Below, one piece after another: positions 15,785 to 24,431 of a DNA stretch of 48,571 nt. The DNA comes from JBDIBA01 sp039812705. GTDB taxonomy: Bacteria; Actinomycetota; Acidimicrobiia; Acidimicrobiales; JBBSGY01. The notes below the pieces were generated by a model. It worked only from the letters and a program-made list of their open reading frames with translations, searched no databases and was not told the origin of the DNA. The translations under genes and the position numbers were made by a program. The first letter of the stretch is position 1. The number at the start of each line of letters is the position of its first letter. The DNA lies in assembly GCA_039812705.1 (NCBI GenBank), contig JBDIBA010000011.1, forward strand, positions 1 to 48,571. The letters run 5' to 3'.

Positions 15785-16432
15785 GTGAGTAAGTCCCCGT
15801 CAGTGGCTTGGCCGTCACCTAACACTCGTGCTTGGGTGCGCACTATTGAGCATGAACATCAGCTCACCACGCGCATCGAAGACCACGACAACGGCCATGT
15901 TGTAATTGCAGCGCCCTACCTCCCCGATGGCAGCCTCTCGCCAGACCCCAAGCCCGGAACCGAACTGTTTCTTGGCTGGATTGGCGAACAAGCAATGACA
16001 GAAGTTCCGCTGACCGTCACTTCTTCAACCCGCGACCAATTGCGCCTTTGGAAGTGCAAGGCAATCGGCCCCACTCAACAAGTCCAGCGACGTTCATTTG
16101 TCCGCGTGCAAACAGACTTTTCGGTGCGGATGTTTTTCAAAGGTGTGGGTGAAGCAACAACGGTCAAGGTGCAAGACCTGAGTGAGGGCGGTCTCCGCGC
16201 AATCTTGGACCGCTGGATCGTAAAGCCGGAATCGCCGACTTTCGATGTTGAACTGATCTTGCCCTCCGGAAAGATGATCCTTTCGGCGGTCATTGCGTGG
16301 TGGGGCGACCGGGACTCCGAGTTGAACCGCGAAGTCGGAATCCGCTTTCTGAACCTCGAACAAAAAGAAGCCGACCTCATTCGCAGGCACGTCTTCAAAC
16401 TGGAAATCGAGAACCGGAGGCAAGTCTCATGA
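15785..16432 (+). CDS. PilZ-domain protein, YcgR-like flagellar brake
   Basis: I start at GTG 15785, five bases after the flhF stop. The 45-base extension to 15740 lies inside flhF. The 215-residue protein has an N-terminal YcgR-type beta domain (about 15-90) and a C-terminal PilZ domain that opens with RRSFVR (the RxxxR motif) and continues with DLSEGG (the D/NxSxxG motif). Both are the c-di-GMP contact residues. YcgR proteins bind c-di-GMP and slow or bias the motor through FliM, FliG or MotA. Its place in the flagellar operon suggests that c-di-GMP directly controls this motor. It stands where flhG usually follows flhF. Confidence 0.88.
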   Translation: MSKSPSVAWPSPNTRAWVRTIEHEHQLTTRIEDHDNGHVVIAAPYLPDGSLSPDPKPGTELFLGWIGEQAMTEVPLTVTSSTRDQLRLWKCKAIGPTQQVQRRSFVRVQTDFSVRMFFKGVGEATTVKVQDLSEGGLRAILDRWIVKPESPTFDVELILPSGKMILSAVIAWWGDRDSELNREVGIRFLNLEQKEADLIRRHVFKLEIENRRQVS

Positions 16433-16728
16433 ATCCAGACACCCGGCTCTCTTGGACACTCGGCATCACCTTGTTGTTGTGGTCGCCGGCTGCAATAAGC
16501 ATGGCCAGTGGAAACCTCGACATCTTGAAAAGCGGACTGATTTTCCTGGCTGCTTTGATCTTTTCGTGGATTGGCACCGGCGTTGTGTCCCACATCGTCG
16601 AGACGTATCGCAACAACAATCAGCAAGTCGAAATGGCCAAGCGTCAAATTGAAGCGCTTGAGAAGCGACACGAACAACAGCGTCGCCGCGCGTCTGATGC
16701 AGCCGAAGAAGAAAAGGCTGCCGAGTAA
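16429..16728 (+). CDS. small two-helix membrane protein with coiled-coil tail
   Basis: The 99-residue protein overlaps the PilZ gene by four bases (ATGA), so the two are translated together. It has two hydrophobic segments (about 9-24 and 30-50) separated by a short loop, then a charged region ETYRNNNQQVEMAKRQIEALEKRHEQQRRR that should form a coiled coil in the cytoplasm. I do not recognise the family. The tight link with the PilZ gene and the flagellar operon suggests a membrane partner of the c-di-GMP effector, but this is inference. Confidence 0.65.
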   Translation: MNPDTRLSWTLGITLLLWSPAAISMASGNLDILKSGLIFLAALIFSWIGTGVVSHIVETYRNNNQQVEMAKRQIEALEKRHEQQRRRASDAAEEEKAAE

Positions 16729-16729
16729 C

Positions 16730-18895
16730 TCAGTCGAGTTCTAATGACAGCTGCGCACTTCCAAGACAATCCGGAAGTGGCTTTGCGTGAACGACAGCCA
16801 GCCGCATTGTTGTGCGAGTCAGCGCGACGTACAAAGCGCGCATGCCGTGTGACGTTTCTTCGATGATGTCCGTCGGCTCGACAACAATCACCGAATCGAA
16901 CTCCAAACCTTTTGACTCCCCTGGCAGCAACAAAGCAACTTGGGAATCGAGCGCTTTGGATTCAACCGTTCCGTATGTCAACGATGCGTCTTGCAAACCC
17001 TGCGCGACGGCGTCAAAAACACTGGCTGGAGCAATCACCGCACACGTGCCACCGGTCTCAGAGTCTTCGCGAACCAACTGCGGGATCTGCGCAGCCATGT
17101 CTTGGACATCGGAGGCTTCAACAAAGCGAGGTTGCAACCCGCTTTCGCGAACGGGGCGCGGCGGAGTGAGGCCCAGTTTTGTGGCCTCAAGCACGGGAGC
17201 GGCAAGCTGCATTGCCTCGGCCGGGGTGCGGTAACCAATGGTTAGCTCAACCTGTCGTGGAGACCAGCCATTAGGCAAAAAGGCTGTCACTTCTGACCAG
17301 TTGTTAGGCGCCCACGGACCCGTTGCCTGAGCAATGTCTCCAACCATCGTCAGAGAACCACTGAGGCATCGCCTCGCAAGCATCCGCAATTGCATTGGCG
17401 ACAAGTCCTGGGCCTCGTCGACGACCACATGCCCATAAGTAGGCGTAAACACGGCGTCTTCGCCAAGGCGCTTCAACGGACCCAACAATGTGCGGACCTC
17501 GTCGAGCAGTGCAATGTCTGCTTCGCTCCACGCAACATCGGCAAGAGATTCACTGCGATGACGGACCAAGAACGCGGCTTCATGTTCACTCAACACGCCT
17601 TTTGCTGCAGCCTTCACCAGCGCCGGCGCGCCAAACAGATCGTGCAGCAACTCTTCGGCCGTGAGCTTGGGCCACATTCGCGCAAGCCCGTTCAACACGT
17701 CTTCGTTGGACTTGATTGACGAAACAAAGTCAACAAACTCACTACCCGCCGCCGAGGGGTCATAAGCACGGGCGCGTTCAACAGCTGCGTCATAGGCGTT
17801 GAACAAGGCCTCGTACAAGAACTGCTCAAAGCGCTTGCGACGCGCGTTATGCGTGCCGCCGCGGCGTTTCGTGCGCGAAACAATCTTCCTAAGTGTTTCG
17901 CGCCGGACTCGCAACCTGTAAGAGCCGTAACCGACGGTCAAGTCGTCGGGCAGTGCTCGCTGACGAATGCCAACCGCGCGCGCCAGAAACTCCGCCATGC
18001 GCACATCGCCCTTGATTGCAGCAGTCGCCGGCGTGTCGGTCCCCTTCGCAGCAACTGCTGCACACTGACCCGTTGCGATTTGAGGATCGTCCTTCACGGC
18101 GTCGTAGTACATGGCGCTAACGGTGGACAAGACAACGCCACTCTCACCCAACGATGGAAGAACCTGGCCGATGTACCTCAGGAAAACGGGGTTGGGCCCG
18201 ACAACCAAAACACCTTGCAATTCGAGGGGAAAACGGTGTGTGTAAAGCAGGTAGGCCGCACGGTGAAGCGCAACTGCGGTCTTTCCCGTGCCCGGCCCGC
18301 CTTGGACAACCTGCACACCGGCCAGCGGAGCACGAATGATCTCGTCCTGCTCACCCTGAATGGTTGCAACGATGTCGGCCATGCGTCCCGTCCGGCTGCG
18401 CTCCAGAGCGGCCAACAGCGCGCCTCGTCCACTGACAGGAAGGGCTTCGGAATCTCCGTTGTGAATCATCGGCTCGTCTTCGATGCTCACCAAGCGGCGG
18501 CCCTGCAACCCGAAGTGACGACGCCTTGCCAAGCCCATTGGGAATCGACCGGTTGCGCGATAGAAGGGTTCGGCTACCGGCGCACGCCAGTCGACCACGA
18601 GGATTTCTTGAGACGGTCCACTTACGCCCAGGCGGCCGATGTAGAACTTCTCCCCCTCAACCTCATCAATGCGCCCAAAACACAACGGTTGGCTGCCAAT
18701 TTCAAGCTGTTCAAGGCGAGCAAGGGCCGAGCGCACCACCATGTCGCGCTCCGTGCGGGCCTGAAACGTGCCGCCCCTACCAAGGTCTAGGACATCGTCC
18801 ATTGCCGAACGAGCGACTTCTTTGAGCTCTTCAACGCGACCATAAGCACGGTCCAAATACGCCTGCTCTTGTGCAATTTCTGGGTGCGTGCTCAC
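16730..18895 (-). CDS. HelD/HelR-like superfamily I ATPase
   Basis: I use GTG 18895 as the start (721 residues); the longer form to 18964 would run across the divergent murL start. The N-terminus (HPEIAQEQAYLDRAYGRVEELKE) is a coiled-coil arm typical of HelD. The protein then has a UvrD-like ATPase with Walker A GGPGTGKT at residues 199-206, HVVVDEAQDLSPMQLRML (Walker B) and a C-terminal motif ALYVALTRTTMRLAVVH. HelD proteins bind RNA polymerase, release stalled complexes and in actinobacteria (HelR) can confer rifampicin tolerance. It is convergent with the flagellar operon and divergent from murL, with only 17 bases between the annotated starts. Confidence 0.85.
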   Translation of the reverse strand: MSTHPEIAQEQAYLDRAYGRVEELKEVARSAMDDVLDLGRGGTFQARTERDMVVRSALARLEQLEIGSQPLCFGRIDEVEGEKFYIGRLGVSGPSQEILVVDWRAPVAEPFYRATGRFPMGLARRRHFGLQGRRLVSIEDEPMIHNGDSEALPVSGRGALLAALERSRTGRMADIVATIQGEQDEIIRAPLAGVQVVQGGPGTGKTAVALHRAAYLLYTHRFPLELQGVLVVGPNPVFLRYIGQVLPSLGESGVVLSTVSAMYYDAVKDDPQIATGQCAAVAAKGTDTPATAAIKGDVRMAEFLARAVGIRQRALPDDLTVGYGSYRLRVRRETLRKIVSRTKRRGGTHNARRKRFEQFLYEALFNAYDAAVERARAYDPSAAGSEFVDFVSSIKSNEDVLNGLARMWPKLTAEELLHDLFGAPALVKAAAKGVLSEHEAAFLVRHRSESLADVAWSEADIALLDEVRTLLGPLKRLGEDAVFTPTYGHVVVDEAQDLSPMQLRMLARRCLSGSLTMVGDIAQATGPWAPNNWSEVTAFLPNGWSPRQVELTIGYRTPAEAMQLAAPVLEATKLGLTPPRPVRESGLQPRFVEASDVQDMAAQIPQLVREDSETGGTCAVIAPASVFDAVAQGLQDASLTYGTVESKALDSQVALLLPGESKGLEFDSVIVVEPTDIIEETSHGMRALYVALTRTTMRLAVVHAKPLPDCLGSAQLSLELD

Positions 18896-18912
18896 GGGGT
18901 TGAACAGTTTAG

Positions 18913-20373
18913 GTGCTTCGCATCGTGCCGGTTGGCACGACTGACCGAAAAGAACGGCCAGCATCGAAGTTGTCGAGATGCGAAAATGCGACCGTGTTTG
19001 ACCCCGAGGGAGTAGAGGTGTTCCGGATCACCTCTTGTTGTTTCGACGAGACCACCGGGACCGCGGTTTTCGGTTATGCCCTCGATGACGATCTCTTCTT
19101 CAGCGAGACCTATGTGTTCCCATCGGCAACCGAGCCAATGGAGCCAAACCGTCGCGCCGCACTCGACCGCGCACTCCTGCTTCTCGCCGTAACCGCAGGT
19201 GTCAGCTACTACAAGGCCGCCGCGCCCAAGATCATCAGCGTCGAAATTGGCGGCTTGACCAGCCACGAACAGCACTTCTTTGAAGCCCTCTACACAGACG
19301 GACTGGGTGAGTTCTATTTCAAGAATCAGATCAATCCCACAGACCGCATCGAGTGGCGAACGTCCTACGCAACTGGCGTGAACGCAGACAACCTGGACCT
19401 AACCAACCGTGCACTGATCGCTGTCGGCGGCGGCAAGGACTCCTGCGTGACCATTGAAGCCGTCCGCTCGCTTGAAACCGACATCTTGCTTGCGTCCATC
19501 AACGACGCCCGCCCAATTCGCGACTGCATGGATGCCGCGGACTTGTCGTCAATCAACGTCAAACGATCCATCTCAAAGACCTTGGTCGAACTAAACGATC
19601 AAGGCGCACTGAACGGCCACGTGCCGGTTACCGCGATTGTTTCCATGGCACTAGTCATTCTTGCGATCATCAAGGACTGCAACGCAGTCGTGCTTTCCAA
19701 CGAACGCTCGGCGTCAGTTGGAAACCTGCAATGGCAAGACCGTGAAATCAATCACCAGTGGGCAAAAAGCCTTGCAGCAGAACAACTAATGGCCGACATC
19801 GTTAAAAGATCCGTCGCAGCCGACCTTGATTACTTCTCTATGTTGCGCCCATTTTCGGAACTTGACGTTGCCCGACAATTCGCGACGACTAGCCGCTATG
19901 ACGACAGCTTCACCAGTTGCAACAAGGCATTTCGCATTGACGAATCGAAACGGCTGGAGCGTTGGTGTTGCGATTGCCCCAAGTGTCGCTTTGTGTTTTT
20001 GGCACTTGCAACGGCCATGTCACCGCAGCGTCTTCAGAGCATTTTCGGCAAAGACCTGCTTGAAGACGAAACGCAATTTGGGGGCTTCGAAGCGTTGTGC
20101 GGATGGAACGCAACCAAGCCGTTCGAATGCGTCGGCGAAGTCGAAGAGTCCATTGCGGCGTTCCAACTGCTCGGCGCAAGTGATCATTGGAGAGACCACT
20201 TGGTTGTCAGACACATGAACAACGTGGTCTTTCCACAGATGTCGATACCTCCCGACCTGTTCGACCAAGTCCTTACCCCAAGCAGCAAACACTGCATTCC
20301 GGCGCGCTTTCAAGACGCGCTCATCAATGGCAGTGCAGATGTGCTTCTACGTAATTCCGAAGGTGTGTCATGA
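18913..20373 (+). CDS. murL: UDP-MurNAc-L-Ala-L-Glu epimerase MurL-like
   Basis: The 486-residue protein has the MurL pattern: an N-terminal beta-rich part, a central LIAVGGGKDSCVTIEAV phosphate-loop-like motif near residues 170-186, VVLSNERSASVGNL, and a cysteine cluster WCCDCPKCRFVF. In Xanthomonas, MurL inverts the terminal L-Glu of UDP-MurNAc-L-Ala-L-Glu to D-Glu after MurD2 has added L-Glu. The next gene is a MurD-type ligase that overlaps it by four bases, exactly the pairing expected. The true start may be GTG 18994, where the conserved part (FDPEGVEVFRITSC) begins and which would leave room for divergent promoters. No racemase MurI is in this window. Confidence 0.82.
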   Translation: MLRIVPVGTTDRKERPASKLSRCENATVFDPEGVEVFRITSCCFDETTGTAVFGYALDDDLFFSETYVFPSATEPMEPNRRAALDRALLLLAVTAGVSYYKAAAPKIISVEIGGLTSHEQHFFEALYTDGLGEFYFKNQINPTDRIEWRTSYATGVNADNLDLTNRALIAVGGGKDSCVTIEAVRSLETDILLASINDARPIRDCMDAADLSSINVKRSISKTLVELNDQGALNGHVPVTAIVSMALVILAIIKDCNAVVLSNERSASVGNLQWQDREINHQWAKSLAAEQLMADIVKRSVAADLDYFSMLRPFSELDVARQFATTSRYDDSFTSCNKAFRIDESKRLERWCCDCPKCRFVFLALATAMSPQRLQSIFGKDLLEDETQFGGFEALCGWNATKPFECVGEVEESIAAFQLLGASDHWRDHLVVRHMNNVVFPQMSIPPDLFDQVLTPSSKHCIPARFQDALINGSADVLLRNSEGVS

Positions 20374-21716
20374 AACTCCAAGATCTAAACGGCAAAAAGG
20401 TCGCCATCTGGGGCGCGGGTCGCGAGGCGACCACGTTGTGCCGTGCAATCAAGCTGCGTGGCGTGCAAGCAGACATTGCGATTTACGACGAATCAGGCAA
20501 CGACAGTCAGCCCATTTCGAACATCACGCCAACAAGTGATTTTTCTGCAGTTGAAAACGCCGATGTTGTGGTCTTGTCGCCCGGCGTGTCCCGTTACCGC
20601 GCAGAAGTCATGAGCCTTTCACCAAAGCTGACAAGCGCAACAGACCTTTTCTTCGGCGAGGGCTACGAGCACGTCATTGGAGTCACGGGAACAAAAGGCA
20701 AGAGCACGACTTCTGCATTGATTGCACACTTGCTAGCCGCAACGGGCCTGACAACTCAGCTTGCAGGCAACATCGGTCGGTCGCCCATTGACTACGTAAA
20801 CGACGGCGATCCACCCGATTGGTGGGTGTTGGAGCTGTCCAGTTTTCAAACATCTTCTCTGAATGATTCGCCACAAATCGGCGTGTTTACAACGCTTTCG
20901 CCAGAGCACCTTGACTGGCACGGCAGCTTTGAGCGATACAGGACAGACAAGTTGAACATGTTTGCGCACAAACCGAACATGACATCGGTCGTCAACGTCG
21001 ACGACCCCACGCTCAGTCAGCTGGCCGACCGTCTTCCCAACCCCATCAAAGTGGGTGCAAACCAAGAACAATCTTCGCCCGGTGGTGTTGTCGTCAAAAA
21101 CGGCTCTTTCTACGTCGACGGCAAAGAGTTGTTCTCGACCGATGCCTTGCGTTTGCTTGGACGACACAACAAGAAGCTTGCCTGCCTTGCTCTCAGTGCT
21201 GTCGGCGCAACCGGCGTTGACTTGCATGCCTTGCGCACCACGATTGCCAACGCGCTGTTTGCATTCGAGCCGCTTGCGCACCGGCTCTCGCCAATCGCGA
21301 CAATCAACGGCGTGTCTTACGTCGATGACGGACTGGCAACCACGCCGATTGCCGCAATGGCCGCCCTTGACGCGTTTGACACTCAGCGAATCACCATCTT
21401 GCTAGGCGGATACGACCGCGGAGCGTCCTACAAAGACCTCTGCGCAATGATTGGCGGGCTCGAACACGTCCAAGTGATCACAATGCCTGCCAACGGGCCC
21501 CAAATTGGCGCCCTCTTGGTTGAGACCAACCCCGATGCAAAAGACCGGCTGCACGAAGCAACGAGCCTCGAAGACGCCGTCAAGAAAGCCGCCGAAATAA
21601 CGCCGGAAGGCGGCGTCGTCTTGCTGTCCCCCGCGGCTGCAAGCTTCGGCGCGTTTCGCGATTATGTGGAGCGCAGTGAAGCCTTCACTCGCTACGTACT
21701 TCAGCTCAGCGAGTAG
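20370..21716 (+). CDS. murD2: MurD-type Mur ligase, probably MurD2 (L-Glu adding)
   Basis: This 448-residue protein overlaps murL by ATGA. It has the Mur ligase layout: an N-terminal Rossmann domain (KVAIWGAGREATTLCRAI), a central ATP-binding domain with GVTGTKGKST and LSPEHLDWHGSFERYRTDK, and a C-terminal domain with DDGLATTPIAAMAALDAF and LLGGYDRGASY. MurD normally adds D-Glu to UDP-MurNAc-L-Ala. Pairing with MurL predicts L-Glu as the substrate, followed by epimerisation. That specificity is an inference from the neighbour, not from residues I can read. A conventional MurD could still exist elsewhere in the genome. Confidence 0.85.
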   Translation: MKLQDLNGKKVAIWGAGREATTLCRAIKLRGVQADIAIYDESGNDSQPISNITPTSDFSAVENADVVVLSPGVSRYRAEVMSLSPKLTSATDLFFGEGYEHVIGVTGTKGKSTTSALIAHLLAATGLTTQLAGNIGRSPIDYVNDGDPPDWWVLELSSFQTSSLNDSPQIGVFTTLSPEHLDWHGSFERYRTDKLNMFAHKPNMTSVVNVDDPTLSQLADRLPNPIKVGANQEQSSPGGVVVKNGSFYVDGKELFSTDALRLLGRHNKKLACLALSAVGATGVDLHALRTTIANALFAFEPLAHRLSPIATINGVSYVDDGLATTPIAAMAALDAFDTQRITILLGGYDRGASYKDLCAMIGGLEHVQVITMPANGPQIGALLVETNPDAKDRLHEATSLEDAVKKAAEITPEGGVVLLSPAAASFGAFRDYVERSEAFTRYVLQLSE

Positions 21717-21739
21717 GCCGCCACGTTAGGCTGGCCACA

Positions 21740-22792
21740 ATGGCCGCCTCACCGTCTTCGTTTCTTAATGTCTGCACCGGAAAAACCCCGGACTCCATTC
21801 CGGTCTGGTTCATGCGACAAGCCGGTCGCTCGCTTCCCGAATACGCCGCCGTCCGCGGCACCGGCGACATCCTTCACGCCATCTCTCAACCGGAGCTGGT
21901 CACCGAAATCACTTTGCAACCCGTCCGTCGTCATGGCGTCGACGCAGCCGTTCTGTACTCCGACATCATGGTGCCGCTTCACGCAATTGGCTTTGGCGTA
22001 GAGATCAAGCCCGGCGTTGGGCCCGTGATTAGTCAGCCTTTTCAGGACAAATCAGACCTCAACCGCATTCGAGGACTTGACGGCGAAGCAGACACGCCAT
22101 ACGTGTTAGAAGCGATTCGCCAACTTCGCAAGGAACTTGCAGTGCCGCTGCTTGGCTTTGTTGGCGCGCCATTCACTCTTGCGTGTTACGCAGTCGAAGG
22201 CGGTCCTTCCAAAAACTTCACCCGCACCAAGTCATTGATGCACTCAGACCCAGAGCTGTGGAATGCACTCATGGAAAAGCTGACCGCGTTGTGCATCGAC
22301 TCGCTCAATTCGCAGATCGACGCGGGGGCTCAAGCCATTCAGCTGTTTGACAGTTGGGCCGGCGCGCTGAGCCCGCACGACTACGCACACCAAGTTGCAC
22401 CGCATTCAAGAAAGCTCTTTTCGGCCATCCGGCAGCGCGACGTCCCATCGGTGCATTTCGGCGTTGCCACGGGTGAACTTCTCAAGGAAATGACCAATGT
22501 TGGTCCCGATGTGTTGGGCGTCGACTGGCGTGTCCCACTTGATGTGGCTCGCGAACGCAGTGGGGCAAGCGTCTTGCAAGGCAACCTTGACCCCGCTGTT
22601 TGCCTGGGTCCGGCGGACAGCGTTTTTGCCCAAGCAGACCGGGTTATCGACGAGGGTCAAGGCGGCGGACACATCTTCAACCTTGGCCATGGCGTCCTTC
22701 CCAACACCGACCCTGGAATACTTACGGCACTCGTAGACCACGTCCATTCCAAACCTCCTGGCGGACCCATTGATAAACCAACCCGGAAATAG
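21740..22792 (+). CDS. hemE: uroporphyrinogen decarboxylase HemE
   Basis: The 350-residue protein has the HemE signature PVWFMRQAGRSLPEY near the N-terminus, LYSDIMVPLHAIGFGVEIKPGVGP, GFVGAPFTLACYAVEGG and a C-terminal HIFNLGHGVLPNTDP. It decarboxylates uroporphyrinogen III to coproporphyrinogen III in the cytoplasm. It starts 23 bases after the Mur ligase and overlaps hemY by 23 bases, so it is part of a four-gene operon joining cell-wall and heme genes. Confidence 0.96.
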   Translation: MAASPSSFLNVCTGKTPDSIPVWFMRQAGRSLPEYAAVRGTGDILHAISQPELVTEITLQPVRRHGVDAAVLYSDIMVPLHAIGFGVEIKPGVGPVISQPFQDKSDLNRIRGLDGEADTPYVLEAIRQLRKELAVPLLGFVGAPFTLACYAVEGGPSKNFTRTKSLMHSDPELWNALMEKLTALCIDSLNSQIDAGAQAIQLFDSWAGALSPHDYAHQVAPHSRKLFSAIRQRDVPSVHFGVATGELLKEMTNVGPDVLGVDWRVPLDVARERSGASVLQGNLDPAVCLGPADSVFAQADRVIDEGQGGGHIFNLGHGVLPNTDPGILTALVDHVHSKPPGGPIDKPTRK

Positions 22793-24248
22793 CGCTTCAG
22801 ACATCACCGTCCGCAGAAATGTCGCGGTCATCGGAGGAGGCATCAGTGGCCTAGTCGCTGCCTACAAGCTTGCCTCTGCAAACCGACAACTCTCGGTTCA
22901 CATCTACGAAGAGAACGATTTGTTTGGCGGCAAGGTTCGCACCAGTCCGTTTGCAGGAAAGCTCGTTGACGAGGCCGCAGACGCATTTCTTGCGCGCAAT
23001 CCCGCGCTGGTCGACTTGTGCAAGGAACTTGGTCTGGCAAGTCAGCTCATTCCGCCAACCAACCTTGGCCCGCTGCTGCTTTCAGACAATCAATTACACG
23101 CTTTGCCTTCACCTTCGGTAATGGGTGTTCCAACATCGCTTCGCTCCCTGTTTACGTCGACTGCCATTTCCAAACATGGCGCTGCGCGCGCACTTTTGGA
23201 CCTGCTGCCACGCACACCAAAACACAACGTCGACGCATCCGTTTCGACGACTACGCAGTCCCTCGGTAACGAAGTCACCGAAAAGCTCATCGAGCCCCTC
23301 ATTGGTGGAATCAACGCCGGGCGCACAAACGACTTGAGCGCTTTGTCCACGGCTCCTCAGATTGCAGCACTTGCGTCGGGACGCAACGGCTTGATTCGCA
23401 ACGCGCGAAAGGCTCAAAAGCGTGCATCCGGCGACGGCCCAGTGTTTCTGGCTCCCGGCTATGGCATGTCAACCCTCACAAATACCCTTGTTTCAAGGCT
23501 TGTTGAGCTGGGTGTCACCCTTCACGCACGGACGACCGTCAATACGCTCACACGCAGCATCGACGGATGGGCGCTCAACACATCGGCGCCAACAAAGGTT
23601 CCGCCATTCGACGCAGTCGTGTTTGCGACTCCAGCCTTTGCAACGGCTTCGATGCTTGGTGATGTTGACGCCCATGTGGCGCAACAGTTGAACCGCATTC
23701 GCTATGCGTCGGTTGCAATGGTGCGCCTTGCATACAAGCGCAAACACGTTTCGCACAACCTTGAAGCCAGTGGTTATTTAAGCGTTCCGCAACAAGGCCG
23801 CTTGTTCACAGCCGCGTCTTTCGCGTCATCGAAGTGGGAGCGCCTCGGCATTGACGACACCACCATTTTTCGCTTGTCAGCGGGACGTATTGACGACGAC
23901 CGCGCAACGCACATGAGTGACGCGCGCTTGATTGCCGAAGCCACCAAGGAACTTGCGTTCAGCGTTGGCGCAAGCAGCGCACCCATTGACGCCGACGTCA
24001 TTCGTTGGCCCAATGCGTTTCCGCAATACGACGTGGGTCACTCTCAGCTCATTCGAGACATCGAGAACGACCTTGCGCGCCATCCTGGCCTCTTCCTGAT
24101 TGGCGCGGCAACCCACGGCCTGGGCCTTGCATCTTGTGCGGCCACGGCGACCCTTGGCGCTTCACAGGTTCTCGACCACTTGGGCGTCAAGACCCATGTC
24201 GACACGGCTAGCCAGGCCCAAAAGTCTGTTCGCAGCAGCCGTCGGTAA
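22770..24248 (+). CDS. hemY: protoporphyrinogen/coproporphyrinogen oxidase HemY (CgoX)
   Basis: The 492-residue flavoprotein begins at TTG inside hemE. The dinucleotide-binding fold is NVAVIGGGISGLVAAYKL (about 17-34), followed by a glycine-rich FGGKVRTS and the substrate domain with EKLIEPLIGGINAGRTNDLSAL. The C-terminal flavin motif is LIGAATHGLGLASC. In actinobacteria this enzyme oxidises coproporphyrinogen III to coproporphyrin III, the step before iron insertion and ChdC, and chdC is present at 43801-44484. The ferrochelatase is not in the window. Confidence 0.9.
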   Translation: MINQPGNSASDITVRRNVAVIGGGISGLVAAYKLASANRQLSVHIYEENDLFGGKVRTSPFAGKLVDEAADAFLARNPALVDLCKELGLASQLIPPTNLGPLLLSDNQLHALPSPSVMGVPTSLRSLFTSTAISKHGAARALLDLLPRTPKHNVDASVSTTTQSLGNEVTEKLIEPLIGGINAGRTNDLSALSTAPQIAALASGRNGLIRNARKAQKRASGDGPVFLAPGYGMSTLTNTLVSRLVELGVTLHARTTVNTLTRSIDGWALNTSAPTKVPPFDAVVFATPAFATASMLGDVDAHVAQQLNRIRYASVAMVRLAYKRKHVSHNLEASGYLSVPQQGRLFTAASFASSKWERLGIDDTTIFRLSAGRIDDDRATHMSDARLIAEATKELAFSVGASSAPIDADVIRWPNAFPQYDVGHSQLIRDIENDLARHPGLFLIGAATHGLGLASCAATATLGASQVLDHLGVKTHVDTASQAQKSVRSSRR

Positions 24249-24265
24249 GCCACTACCGCCGTCGG

Positions 24266-24335
24266 TGCCAGCAACCTGGGGAAAAGAAATGTCCCCGCGG
24301 AGGCAGGCGGGCGCCTCACGCAGGGACAGCTGGCA
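24266..24335 (+). ncRNA. candidate three-way-junction RNA element upstream of lnt
   Basis: Three nested stems are visible. TGCCAGC at 24266-24272 pairs with GCTGGCA at 24329-24335. Within it GGGGA (24278-24282) pairs with TCCCC (24292-24296), and GAGGC (24300-24304) pairs with GCCTC (24313-24317). The element lies between the hemY stop and lnt, about 95 bases before the lnt start, and could be a riboswitch, leader or 3' structure. It does not match the consensus of the common riboswitches I checked by eye. Confidence 0.3.
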
Positions 24336-24431
24336 AGCTACTAGGAACACAAACGCTAAGTGACTAAAACGTGACATTTTCGTGTACATGAAGCGAGAGA
24401 TTTTCCCGACCAGGACAAACGGTTCGCTCCA

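Noticed and set aside
24249..24431. Cobalamin, TPP, c-di-GMP or c-di-AMP riboswitch
   Set aside because: I compared the gap with the conserved blocks of these classes by eye and found none. Only a generic three-way junction remains.
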